Assembly: GCA_945882215.1 (NCBI GenBank)
Contig: CAMCWM010000009.1
Location: 1-62,529, forward strand
DNA: 62,529 nt
Source: Akkermansia muciniphila
GTDB taxonomy: Bacteria > Verrucomicrobiota > Verrucomicrobiia > Verrucomicrobiales > Verrucomicrobiaceae
Direction of reading: 5' to 3'
Part shown: piece by piece, positions 1 to 7,349 of the stretch
How the letters are laid out: each line of letters opens with the position of its first letter
How positions within the stretch are numbered: position 1 is the first letter of the stretch
Made by a program: the position numbers and the translations under genes
Notes under the pieces: model-generated
Databases searched by the model: none
What the model was told of the DNA's origin: nothing
The model's input: the letters and a program-made list of their open reading frames with translations, nothing else

Positions 1-82
1 TACTCGAACTCGTCCTCGATCAAATCGCCCGCGCTGCTGATTGCGGCACCAAAGAATCGAGGACGAAGGACGAGTTCGAGTA
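1..82. repeat. Long imperfect inverted repeat at the left edge
   Basis: Bases 1-16 (TACTCGAACTCGTCCT) are the perfect reverse complement of bases 67-82. The arms can be extended to about 20 bases if a 6-base insertion in the right arm is allowed. The unit is made of short GAGGACGA/TCGTCCTC-like steps and lies just before bioB. The left edge cuts the context, so it could be a dispersed extragenic palindrome, the end of a mobile unit, or a terminator for an upstream gene. No convincing gene was seen in 1-148. Confidence 0.5.
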
Positions 83-148
83 GGAGGACGACTCCAAGCC
101 AACTTTTCCCGTGCATCTCGCCCATTTGCGCCAACAATCCCACGCCCT

Positions 149-1180
149 ATGACCTTCGCCGAGCTTCACCGCATCTATCACCAGCCCTTCTTCAACCTAC
201 TCAAGCAGGCCCGCGCCGTGCATGACGAGCATTGGACGGACAACTCGGTCCAGCTTTGCACCCTGCTCAGCATCAAAACCGGCGGTTGCAGCGAGGACTG
301 CGGCTACTGCGCCCAGAGCGCCCGCTACACCACCAGCGTGCAGGCGGAGAAGCTCATGCCGAAGGAGCAGGTCATGGAGCGCGCTCTCGCCGCGCGTGCG
401 AACGGCTCCACCCGCTTCTGCATGGGTGCCGCCTGGAAAGGCGTGCGCAAAGGCACTCAAAAATTCGACCAGGTGCTCGACATCGTGCGCGACGTTTCCA
501 AGCTAGGCATGGAAGTCTGCGTCACCCTTGGCGAACTCGGCGCGGAAGAAGCCACCGACCTCAAACAGGCCGGCGTCACCGCCTACAACCACAACGTGGA
601 CACCTCGCCCGAGCATTACCCGAACATCGTCAGCACCCACACCTTTGAAGACCGCCTGCGCACCATCCGCCACGCGCAGGACGCCGGCATGTCCGTCTGC
701 TGCGGGGGCATCCTCGGTCTCGGCGAGACCATCGACGACCGCCTGAAAATGCTGGAGGTCATCTCCAACTTCAATCCACAGCCCGAAAGTATCCCGATCA
801 ACGCGCTGATGCCCATCAAAGGCACGCCGATGGGCGACAACGAAGTCATTGATGCCTTCGCCTTCGTCCGCATGATCGCCGTCACGCGCATTGCCGTACC
901 AAAGGCCAAAGTGCGCCTCAGCGCCGGCCGCACCAACCTTTCCAAGGAAGCCCAGGCCCTCGCCTACTTCGCCGGAGCCAACTCCATCTTCTACGGCGAC
1001 AAACTCCTCACCACCGCCAATCCCCGCGCCAATGAGGACATGAAGCTCCTCCGCGAACTCGGCCTCGCTCCCCTGGAGCCCAATCCCGGCCTCGAAGCTC
1101 CCGAGTCCATGGACGGCGTGCCGCTCAGCCCCTGCTGCGACCATTCCTGCGAGAAGGAAAAGGCGAGCGCTTGTTGCTGA
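149..1180 (+). CDS. bioB: Biotin synthase BioB
   Basis: Radical-SAM enzyme that inserts sulfur into dethiobiotin in the last step of biotin synthesis; cytoplasmic. The 343-aa product carries the CxxxCxxC cluster (C47, C51, C54 in GGCSEDCGYCAQS) and the BioB blocks RFCMGAAWKG, YNHNVDTSPE and CCGGILGLGE. The ATG at 149 is chosen because the family match begins at MTFAELHRIY. An in-frame extension to 41 would run through the edge inverted repeat and adds no recognisable sequence. The length is normal for BioB, but the last 18 residues are unusual, with five cysteines (CCDHSC...ACC). No other biotin genes are adjacent, so this is a stand-alone bioB. Confidence 0.96.
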   Translation: MTFAELHRIYHQPFFNLLKQARAVHDEHWTDNSVQLCTLLSIKTGGCSEDCGYCAQSARYTTSVQAEKLMPKEQVMERALAARANGSTRFCMGAAWKGVRKGTQKFDQVLDIVRDVSKLGMEVCVTLGELGAEEATDLKQAGVTAYNHNVDTSPEHYPNIVSTHTFEDRLRTIRHAQDAGMSVCCGGILGLGETIDDRLKMLEVISNFNPQPESIPINALMPIKGTPMGDNEVIDAFAFVRMIAVTRIAVPKAKVRLSAGRTNLSKEAQALAYFAGANSIFYGDKLLTTANPRANEDMKLLRELGLAPLEPNPGLEAPESMDGVPLSPCCDHSCEKEKASACC

Positions 1181-1246
1181 CGAAAATCTGATCAGGTTCG
1201 GCTTTAAGGATAGGGCAATACACCAGTCGCTAGCCTTCACGAAGTC

Positions 1247-2179
1247 ATGTACACATTAACCTTCTCAGCTTTGGCTGCTGCGCTATTTGCGTATGGCTAT
1301 TTGCAACATAGGGGGCCTTCATGGATTTGGTGGTGGCTCGGCAGTTTGTTTGTTGTGTATGTGTTCGTGCGCTATTTCGCACATCACCGATCACGAATGC
1401 GCCTTGGTTCTGCATTCGATACTCTGTACGAGCACTACAGGTCTGAATATGGTAACACCTCCTCCGGTCAGCGCTTCCTTTCCAATACCAAAGCATGGCA
1501 CGAAGGCATGTTCACAAAAGGACTGGAGTTAAGCTTGTCATTTGGTGACTGGAAAGCGGCTCTAATTGGTTCAGCGCTTGGTGCTGTAACCGAGGGCGTT
1601 GGTTCTTATCTCTCAAACATCACCAAGTCGGCTGAACAAAACGAGTTGGAGATGGAAATCACCGCCCTGGCTCAAGAAATCTCTGATCGATCAGGTGCCT
1701 TTGGGACAGGCATGATCATCACGACCATGTCTTATGTTTCTGCCGCTGCAGCCACTTTCATGCTGCTCGTTCCCACGAATGACTTCGAGAAAACCCCACT
1801 GGTCGAACGATCATCGGCATTAGCTGCGCAAAATGATGTTCCCGCTTCGTCGAACACAACTCCGACGATGATGACCACACCTTCTGTGGTCCCAGAGTCC
1901 AACCACAAAGGGACCAGCATTATTTTAGACGTATCCGCCAAAAATGACTCGATCCCAAATCAACTGCCAGAAGTTGCCATACAAACCGACTACGTTCGAC
2001 TGACTAGCACAGACGGCAGGGTGATTCAGGCGAAGATATTAGCGCTCTCCAAAGACACGGTGATTATCAAGCGTGATGATGGGCAACAATTTGAGATTTC
2101 GTTGGATCGCATAACCCCTGAATCCAAAGTGCAGATTGAGGCATATCGTGAGTTAAGGCGAAAAACGGCTCCGCCATGA
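1247..2179 (+). CDS. Membrane protein with C-terminal SHD1-like domain
   Basis: A 310-aa protein of unknown role. Two hydrophobic segments lie near residues 3-20 and 26-44, and a third around 158-178. A Ser/Thr/Pro-rich linker follows, then a C-terminal module at about 248-305 (TDGRVIQAKILALSKD...FEISLDRITPES). That module matches the SHD1-like domain common in exported proteins of Planctomycetes and Verrucomicrobia; a second copy sits in the protein at 8964. Base composition is clearly more AT-rich than the neighbours, which suggests transfer or weak selection. The gene lies between bioB and the toxin-antitoxin insertion. The domain call is fairly firm and the function is unknown. Confidence 0.7.
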   Translation: MYTLTFSALAAALFAYGYLQHRGPSWIWWWLGSLFVVYVFVRYFAHHRSRMRLGSAFDTLYEHYRSEYGNTSSGQRFLSNTKAWHEGMFTKGLELSLSFGDWKAALIGSALGAVTEGVGSYLSNITKSAEQNELEMEITALAQEISDRSGAFGTGMIITTMSYVSAAAATFMLLVPTNDFEKTPLVERSSALAAQNDVPASSNTTPTMMTTPSVVPESNHKGTSIILDVSAKNDSIPNQLPEVAIQTDYVRLTSTDGRVIQAKILALSKDTVIIKRDDGQQFEISLDRITPESKVQIEAYRELRRKTAPP

Positions 2180-2248
2180 ATTGGCATTTTCTGGTGCATG
2201 ACTTCGTGTGGCTTTGCAAACAGTTGGCTGCGCAATCTTCGTTTATTG

Positions 2249-2391
2249 TCACACCACCGCCTTCAACAGCCGCGCCAGATACAGGCTCGCGGTCTTGCCG
2301 ACTTCGACGACTTCGGCGTGATGCAGCGTCTGCGGACGCAGACCGGCGGCCCAGTTGGTGAGCATGGAGATGCCGGCGACTTCCATGCCGA
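2249..2391 (-). pseudogene. Duplicated 3' end of the purine nucleoside phosphorylase gene
   Basis: This 143-bp stretch aligns without gaps to 3074-3216, the 3' end of the intact phosphorylase gene, with nine mismatches. It encodes the same last 46 residues plus TGA (GMEVAGIS...LLKAVV). All nine mismatches fall at synonymous positions (GGC/GGG, ACC/ACT, CTG/CTA, CGG/AGA, CTG/TTG, two GCC/GCT, CGT/CGA). The copy has no start and directly follows the stop of the 59-aa gene at 2399. It is a gene remnant that bounds the inserted toxin-antitoxin cassette. Confidence 0.88.
2376..2391. repeat. 16-bp direct repeat, left copy (candidate attachment core)
   Basis: GCGACTTCCATGCCGA is identical at 2376-2391 and 3201-3216. 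It is the stretch between the last mismatch and the point where homology between the two phosphorylase tails ends. If the 0.8-kb insertion arose by site-specific recombination at the gene's 3' end, this is the likeliest crossover region. No integrase is present, so the role is inferred. Confidence 0.35.
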
Positions 2392-2398
2392 TCTTGAA

Positions 2399-2578
2399 CT
2401 ACGCTTTCAAAACCTTGGGGCTGGCGTTGGCAGCCGCTGCGCCCGTCGCCTGCTTCATCAGCCGTGCATAGTGAGCCAGCCGTTCGGCACGGCTCATCGC
2501 GTCCAGCTTGCGGCTGGTGGTCTCACGCCACTGCCGGGAGGCGGCGACGGCATCAAACGCTTTCGGTGGTGTTGCCAT
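2399..2578 (-). CDS. Small protein downstream of PIN toxin, probable antitoxin
   Basis: A 59-aa protein that is easily missed because of its size. It begins MATPPKAFDAVAASRQWRE, continues with TSRKLDAMSRAERLAHYARL, and ends at TAG 2399-2401. The FDAV...R.WR....S..L..MS..ER..Y pattern is typical of short proteins encoded next to PIN-domain toxins of this type. Its ATG lies inside the last 26 nt of the PIN gene in another reading frame, so translation is probably coupled. No clear Shine-Dalgarno sequence is visible. The order, toxin first, is the reverse of the usual VapBC order. The antitoxin role is inferred from position and pattern; no DNA-binding fold could be recognised by eye. Confidence 0.68.
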   Translation of the reverse strand: MATPPKAFDAVAASRQWRETTSRKLDAMSRAERLAHYARLMKQATGAAAANASPKVLKA

Positions 2579-3029
2579 AGATCAATTGAAGTGGGTTGAT
2601 GATACGCACGGGCGGGTAGCCCTGCAAGAGGTTCACCGCGTTGAAGCCTGCCTCCCGCTGCACGTTGACGAGATGCTTGAAGTTCCAGCTCACCAGGAAA
2701 TCCAGGCGTGAAACTGCCACGACCGCCACATGACGGGCATCATCGGTGTACTTGGGACTCACCACCGATGCCGCCAGATAAGCCTCGGCCAGCTCTTCCA
2801 TTTCCTCCGTCACCATGAGCAGACTGGAGGGATCGGCAAACGTGCGATGGAACAACTCACGCACCTCGTCAGGGGCCTGCGTGATTTCATCGAACGCGAT
2901 GATGGAAGTCTGAAAGTGAAACTGCCCCGCGTCTCGCAGACGCCAGAGTTCCTGGGTGGCGTCCTTCCATTCGTCATCGAAGTAGCCACCGATGACCGAG
3001 GTGTCGAGATACAGCGTGGGAGCGTGCAT
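2553..3029 (-). CDS. PIN-domain ribonuclease, VapC-like toxin
   Basis: A 158-aa PIN-domain protein, probably the RNase toxin of a type II toxin-antitoxin pair. It starts with the PIN strand LYLDTSVIGGYF (acidic D9). An acidic residue lies in TSIIAFDEI, then KYTDDARHVAVV supplies the central Asp pair, and LDFLVSWNFKHLVN is the family's C-terminal block. The 3' end overlaps the 59-aa partner gene by 26 nt. The pair is inserted between the intact phosphorylase gene and a duplicated phosphorylase 3' end, which indicates a mobile or horizontally acquired cassette. Confidence 0.85.
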   Translation of the reverse strand: MHAPTLYLDTSVIGGYFDDEWKDATQELWRLRDAGQFHFQTSIIAFDEITQAPDEVRELFHRTFADPSSLLMVTEEMEELAEAYLAASVVSPKYTDDARHVAVVAVSRLDFLVSWNFKHLVNVQREAGFNAVNLLQGYPPVRIINPLQLIYGNTTESV

Positions 3030-3073
3030 GCGTTAAATCATGGCATGTTCTCCAAACCTTGTCCTGCATTCAT

Positions 3074-3832
3074 TCACACCACCGCCTTCAACAATCTCGC
3101 CAGATATAGGCTCGCAGTCTTCCCGACTTCGACGACTTCAGCGTGATGCAGCGTCTGCGGTCGCAGACCGGCGGCCCAGTTGGTGAGCATGGAGATGCCA
3201 GCGACTTCCATGCCGAGCGCGCGGGCTTGAATCGCTTCGGGCACGGTGGACATGCCGACGGCGTCGGCACCGAGCGTGCGCAGCATGCGGATTTCGGCGG
3301 GTGTTTCATACTGCGGGCCGAGCAGCGCGGCATACACACCCGCGTGCAACTTCAAGCCGATCTCCACCGCCGCCGCGTGGAATTTCCCCGCCCACGCACG
3401 CGAATAGACCTCGCTCATGTCATGGAAGTTCGGCCCGCCGAGCAGCGGTGTGGTGCCCTGGAGGTTGAGGTGATCTGTGATGAGCATCAAACCGCCGACA
3501 TGGAAGTGCTCGTCGATCGCGCCCGCCGCATTCGTGAGCACGACGCGCTTCACGCCGAGGCTGTGTATGAAGCGAATGCCCGCCGTGACCTCCGCCGCAC
3601 TCAGACCTTCATACAAATGCCTGCGGCCTTGCGCGATAAGGATCGGCCTGTCGTGATGACGTGCCAAAACAAACCGCCCCGCATGCCCTGGCACCGTGGA
3701 AGCACTCAAACCGGGCACCTCGGCATACGGCACCTCGCATTCGACCCCAAACGCCTCTGCCACACCTCCGAGACCAGAACCAAGCACGATGGCCGTTTCG
3801 GGGCGGGCGTTTTGAATTTGGGCGAGACTCAT
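3074..3832 (-). CDS. punA: Purine nucleoside phosphorylase
   Basis: Phosphorolytic cleavage of purine (deoxy)nucleosides for salvage; cytoplasmic and probably trimeric. The 252-aa product has GSGLGG near the start, GRRHLYEG, LTNAAGAI, GPQYETPAEIR and GMSTVPE, all hallmarks of the class I PNP/MTAP family, and the length is normal. Its ATG overlaps the stop of panE (ATGA). The last ~46 codons contain several uncommon codons (CGA, CTA, AGA, TTG) compared with the rest of the gene and have a synonymous second copy at 2249-2391. The present 3' end may therefore have been replaced when the toxin-antitoxin cassette entered. Confidence 0.92.
   Translation of the reverse strand: MSLAQIQNARPETAIVLGSGLGGVAEAFGVECEVPYAEVPGLSASTVPGHAGRFVLARHHDRPILIAQGRRHLYEGLSAAEVTAGIRFIHSLGVKRVVLTNAAGAIDEHFHVGGLMLITDHLNLQGTTPLLGGPNFHDMSEVYSRAWAGKFHAAAVEIGLKLHAGVYAALLGPQYETPAEIRMLRTLGADAVGMSTVPEAIQARALGMEVAGISMLTNWAAGLRPQTLHHAEVVEVGKTASLYLARLLKAVV
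3201..3216. repeat. 16-bp direct repeat, right copy (candidate attachment core)
   Basis: This is the right-hand copy of GCGACTTCCATGCCGA, inside the phosphorylase coding region. Beyond it (3217 onward) the two phosphorylase tails no longer match. See the left copy at 2376-2391. Confidence 0.35.
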
Positions 3833-4770
3833 GCGGCCAATGTTCGAGCGGCAACGCGTTGCTTCAACTGCTGATACAGCTCCTGCACCCTCGGCATCTC
3901 GATCCCCGCTGCCTTCGCCCTGCGCACCGGCTCGCCCCAGATCGCTTCGAGCTCGACCTCGCTGCCTGCGAGGAAGTCGATGAGGCTGCTCGGCTTGTAG
4001 GCGGACATGGTGCGCGTGCGTTCGATCATCGTATCGATCAAACTCAGCGGGATGTTATGGCCAAGTTTCACAGCGGTAACGATGACCTCGCGCATCAAAT
4101 CGCGCACACGTTGCTCCAAGACCGGATCAGCGAGAATCGCCGCCGTGTCTTTGCCACCTGCGGCGATGGAAAGGCCGTTGAACGGAATGTTCCAAACAAG
4201 CTTCTTCCAACGCGCCGTGATGAGGCTCGTTTCGACGACACAATCGACTCCGCAGCGCCGGAACTCCGCCGCCAGCGCTTGCGTGCGTGCCTGCGGAGCC
4301 CCGCTGTGTTCACCGAGCGCGATCTGTCCTTGCGCGATGTGATGAATCACTCCGGGAGCGATGCGATTGATGCACACAAAGCACAATCCGCCCATCACGC
4401 GCTCCGAACCAAAGTGCCGCGCGAGAAAATCATCGCTGCCGAGTCCGTTTTGCAGCGTGAGCAATATGGTGTCCGGCTTGAGCAACGGTGGCAGCAATTC
4501 GAGCAGCGTCTCATTCGCCGTCGCTTTCATCGCGATGATCACCAGATCACACGGACCGATCTTCTCCGTGCTCCGGTGGCAGTTCACCTGCGGCAGCTCG
4601 AAATCACCCAAATGGCTGCGAATTTGCAGACCATGCTGGCGAACGTGCTCGAGATCTGAGCGCATCAGAAAATGCACGTCATTCCCATGCTGTGCCAACC
4701 GGCCGCCATAGTAGCAGCCAATGGCTCCTGAGCCGATGATGGCGATGCGTGGATGTGCGGGAAACGTCAT
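3829..4770 (-). CDS. panE: 2-dehydropantoate 2-reductase
   Basis: NADPH-dependent reduction of ketopantoate to pantoate in pantothenate/CoA synthesis; cytoplasmic. The 313-aa protein has the N-terminal Rossmann motif IAIIGSGAIGCYYGGRLA, then KATANET, LQNGLGSDD and the C-terminal helical region with KLVWNIPFNGLS, as in the PanE/ApbA family. It sits 3 nt after the helicase gene and overlaps the phosphorylase start by 4 nt, so helicase-panE-PNP form one transcription unit. ApbA-family paralogues with other keto-acid substrates exist, so the substrate is likely but not proven. Confidence 0.85.
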   Translation of the reverse strand: MTFPAHPRIAIIGSGAIGCYYGGRLAQHGNDVHFLMRSDLEHVRQHGLQIRSHLGDFELPQVNCHRSTEKIGPCDLVIIAMKATANETLLELLPPLLKPDTILLTLQNGLGSDDFLARHFGSERVMGGLCFVCINRIAPGVIHHIAQGQIALGEHSGAPQARTQALAAEFRRCGVDCVVETSLITARWKKLVWNIPFNGLSIAAGGKDTAAILADPVLEQRVRDLMREVIVTAVKLGHNIPLSLIDTMIERTRTMSAYKPSSLIDFLAGSEVELEAIWGEPVRRAKAAGIEMPRVQELYQQLKQRVAARTLAA

Positions 4771-4773
4771 GAT

Positions 4774-7239
4774 CTATTTCACCATCAAATAATGCCGCGT
4801 CTTGCCGTGCTTCTGCTTGTTCGTCAGCGGCGGCAGGTCGAGATGGAAGAAGTGGCGCAGGGTCTTGGTGTGATGTTTCAAGACGGCCTTCGCGGCCTCT
4901 TTGAGCGCGACCCAGCGCTTCCACGGATGATCGGGCGCGTGGCTGATGTGGCGCAGCAGGCTGAGCCACTCGATGTAGGCGCGTGAGATGTCGCCCTCGG
5001 CAATGCCGGCCTTCAAATCGTAAGCGCCGGGTTGCTCGGGATGCAGCATGGCATCGAGCAGTTCCGCCGCGCCTTCGCCATATTCGATGGGCAGGCCGCT
5101 TTCGAGGTAGCCGTGATGATTCACGAAACCAAAGGTGCCGCGACACACGGCGGCGAGGCGTTCGGAACCGCAATCGAGCGGGAGATCGAACTTCGAGCCG
5201 CTGCGCAGGTTTGCCATGTGATGCACGAGATCTTCGGCGGGATAACTTTCGTCCTCCAGTGCTGCGACGACGGCCAAACCTTCGCCGTGCTGGAAGAAGC
5301 TGAAGATTTCGCCGCGTCGTGTCGGCACGCCGTCGGCGTCGATGAGGCCGAGTGTGCGCCAGGCATGAATCGGCGAGCCGGGACGCGGTTCGCGATCCGT
5401 GGTGGCCGTTTCGGGTGTATTGACGCCAGTTTCATTCCTCACCACGATGCTGCGCTCCTGCGGGGAAAAAAGCAGCCGTCCATGGCTGTCTTCATACGCC
5501 ATCACCTCGACTGGCGAGAGATCGAAGCAGGCAAACACGAGGTTCTCCTTGGTCATCGTGCCGATGAACTCGGGCGCGACGTCTTGAATCACGTCCTCAA
5601 CAGTGGCGAGGATCGCGTTCGCCAGATCACCGGTATGCAGCACTGTGATTTCTTCGAGCGGCACCGTCTCCGCCTTGCGCGGCAGCTTCAGCAGGCGGCG
5701 GATGGACTTGGTGGGCTTGATGTCATCACCCACCGGTGTGCCGAGGCTGATCTCGACGCCGTAGATGACATCTTTCTCGCGCCTGATCTTGCCCACGCGG
5801 CCGATGCCATGCGCAAACTTGGCCGCGAAGGCCGGAACTGAGAGTGTGGCATGCACGCGGCTCAATGGCACGCGCTGCAACGCGTGACGATGCTGGCGCT
5901 CCCATTCGCCCAACGAGTTCAAAATCTGCTTCTCGGTCGCTTCGAGGCCGAACAGAGCTTTCGCGTTCTCCAACTGCGGATGCGCGACATTCGGCTCCAA
6001 GTCCTCCAATCCAAGCAGCGGAGGCACTTTGGCGAAAAGTCGCTCGGAGAAGTGTTTCGCGGCCTCAAACGGGTTTTCTTGCTTCAGCGCGGCGTGCTTC
6101 ATCACACGCAGAAAAATCGGCCACGCGAGCAAGGCACTGCGATGCAGCCGCGCAGGCCGCGCATCGAAAATCGACGGACTGTCACGACTGGTGACGACGT
6201 GGCCTTTGTCATCAAGTCCCCGACGACCAGCGCGGCCATACATCTGCAAAAGTTCGTCGGGAGACAGTTTGTGCTCGCTGCGGCCGTCGTGGTAAGTCGT
6301 GCCGGCCACATGCACGCTGCGTACGGAAAAATTGATGCCCGCCGCGAGTCCCATCGTCGCCACGATCACGCGGAGCTGCCCGGCCTTTGCCAGCGGCTCG
6401 ATCACACCGGCGCGCGCGCCATACGAAAGGCCGCTATGATGAAACGCGATGCGCTTTTCGATCAGCGTCGCCAAATCCTTGCCGCAAACGGCGCGTTGCT
6501 CAGGCGTGAGCTCCAGCGGATCGCCCATCGGCAAATCGGCGGCGAGTCGGCGTGCGATGGACTCGGCTTCCTTGCGCCGCGGTGCGAAAATGAGCAGCGG
6601 CGCGAGATCCGCGATCATCACGGCGGCGGCGAAGCGCGGCCAGTAGTTCTCAAACTGCCGCTGACGCTGCGGCAGCGTCTCCATAGGCACTTCTTCGAGC
6701 GGCACGGGCCGCTCCTTCGTCAAGACGACCTCGGCTTTTCGATTTAAACCGCGCAGCCACGCCACCACGTCCTCGGGATTCGCCACGGAGCCGCTCAACA
6801 GCAGCAAGCGCGTGCCCGCCGGTGCCAGCGCGATCGCTGCCTCGTAGTTCGCGCCGCGAGAATGATCGGAGATCATCTGATACTCGTCGATCACGAGCAA
6901 TGCGGGGCCTTCGCCGCGCACGAGGCGTTCGAGCTGGGTTTCGAGTGTGGCAACCACAACCGGCGCATCGACATTCTCCGCGATGTCGCCCGTGGCGATG
7001 CCGACATTCCACTTTGCTTCCTTCCACTCGGCGTATTTGTCGTTGGCGAGGGCACGAGTCGGCACGGTGTAGATCGCCGGGCCTGACAAATGGCGGCCTT
7101 GGTGCAGCAGCTCGAAGATGTAGGTCTTGCCGGCACCAGTGGGAGCGCTGACAACGACATCCGTGCCCGTACGCAGCAAATTCACCGCCTGGTGCTGCCA
7201 GGGATCGGGAAGTTTGAGCTGATTGATATTAGCGAGCAT
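4774..7239 (-). CDS. Ski2-like DEAD/DEAH-box helicase
   Basis: An 821-aa superfamily-2 ATPase of the Ski2-like type, presumably acting on structured RNA or DNA. Seen in order: Q-like region LKLPDPWQHQAV; Walker A SAPTGAGKTYIFE (about 34-46); TVPTRALANDKYAEW; motif II written as DEYQ rather than DEVH/DEAH; motif III SGSVAN; a HHSGLSYGAR region; VATMGLAAGINF; and motif VI QMYGRAGRRGLDD. The C-terminal half (about 400-821) has no domain I can name. It is the first gene of the helicase-panE-PNP unit. The exact substrate is unknown. Confidence 0.83.
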   Translation of the reverse strand: MLANINQLKLPDPWQHQAVNLLRTGTDVVVSAPTGAGKTYIFELLHQGRHLSGPAIYTVPTRALANDKYAEWKEAKWNVGIATGDIAENVDAPVVVATLETQLERLVRGEGPALLVIDEYQMISDHSRGANYEAAIALAPAGTRLLLLSGSVANPEDVVAWLRGLNRKAEVVLTKERPVPLEEVPMETLPQRQRQFENYWPRFAAAVMIADLAPLLIFAPRRKEAESIARRLAADLPMGDPLELTPEQRAVCGKDLATLIEKRIAFHHSGLSYGARAGVIEPLAKAGQLRVIVATMGLAAGINFSVRSVHVAGTTYHDGRSEHKLSPDELLQMYGRAGRRGLDDKGHVVTSRDSPSIFDARPARLHRSALLAWPIFLRVMKHAALKQENPFEAAKHFSERLFAKVPPLLGLEDLEPNVAHPQLENAKALFGLEATEKQILNSLGEWERQHRHALQRVPLSRVHATLSVPAFAAKFAHGIGRVGKIRREKDVIYGVEISLGTPVGDDIKPTKSIRRLLKLPRKAETVPLEEITVLHTGDLANAILATVEDVIQDVAPEFIGTMTKENLVFACFDLSPVEVMAYEDSHGRLLFSPQERSIVVRNETGVNTPETATTDREPRPGSPIHAWRTLGLIDADGVPTRRGEIFSFFQHGEGLAVVAALEDESYPAEDLVHHMANLRSGSKFDLPLDCGSERLAAVCRGTFGFVNHHGYLESGLPIEYGEGAAELLDAMLHPEQPGAYDLKAGIAEGDISRAYIEWLSLLRHISHAPDHPWKRWVALKEAAKAVLKHHTKTLRHFFHLDLPPLTNKQKHGKTRHYLMVK

Positions 7240-7349
7240 GGTTATTCACACGGCAGTGGGTGGTTACGAACAACTTCACCTCTGCGCAACCAAGGTTTCT
7301 GCCACGCCTTGCTTGAATCCCCTCCGCAGTGCGGTAACGCTGGGCGCAC

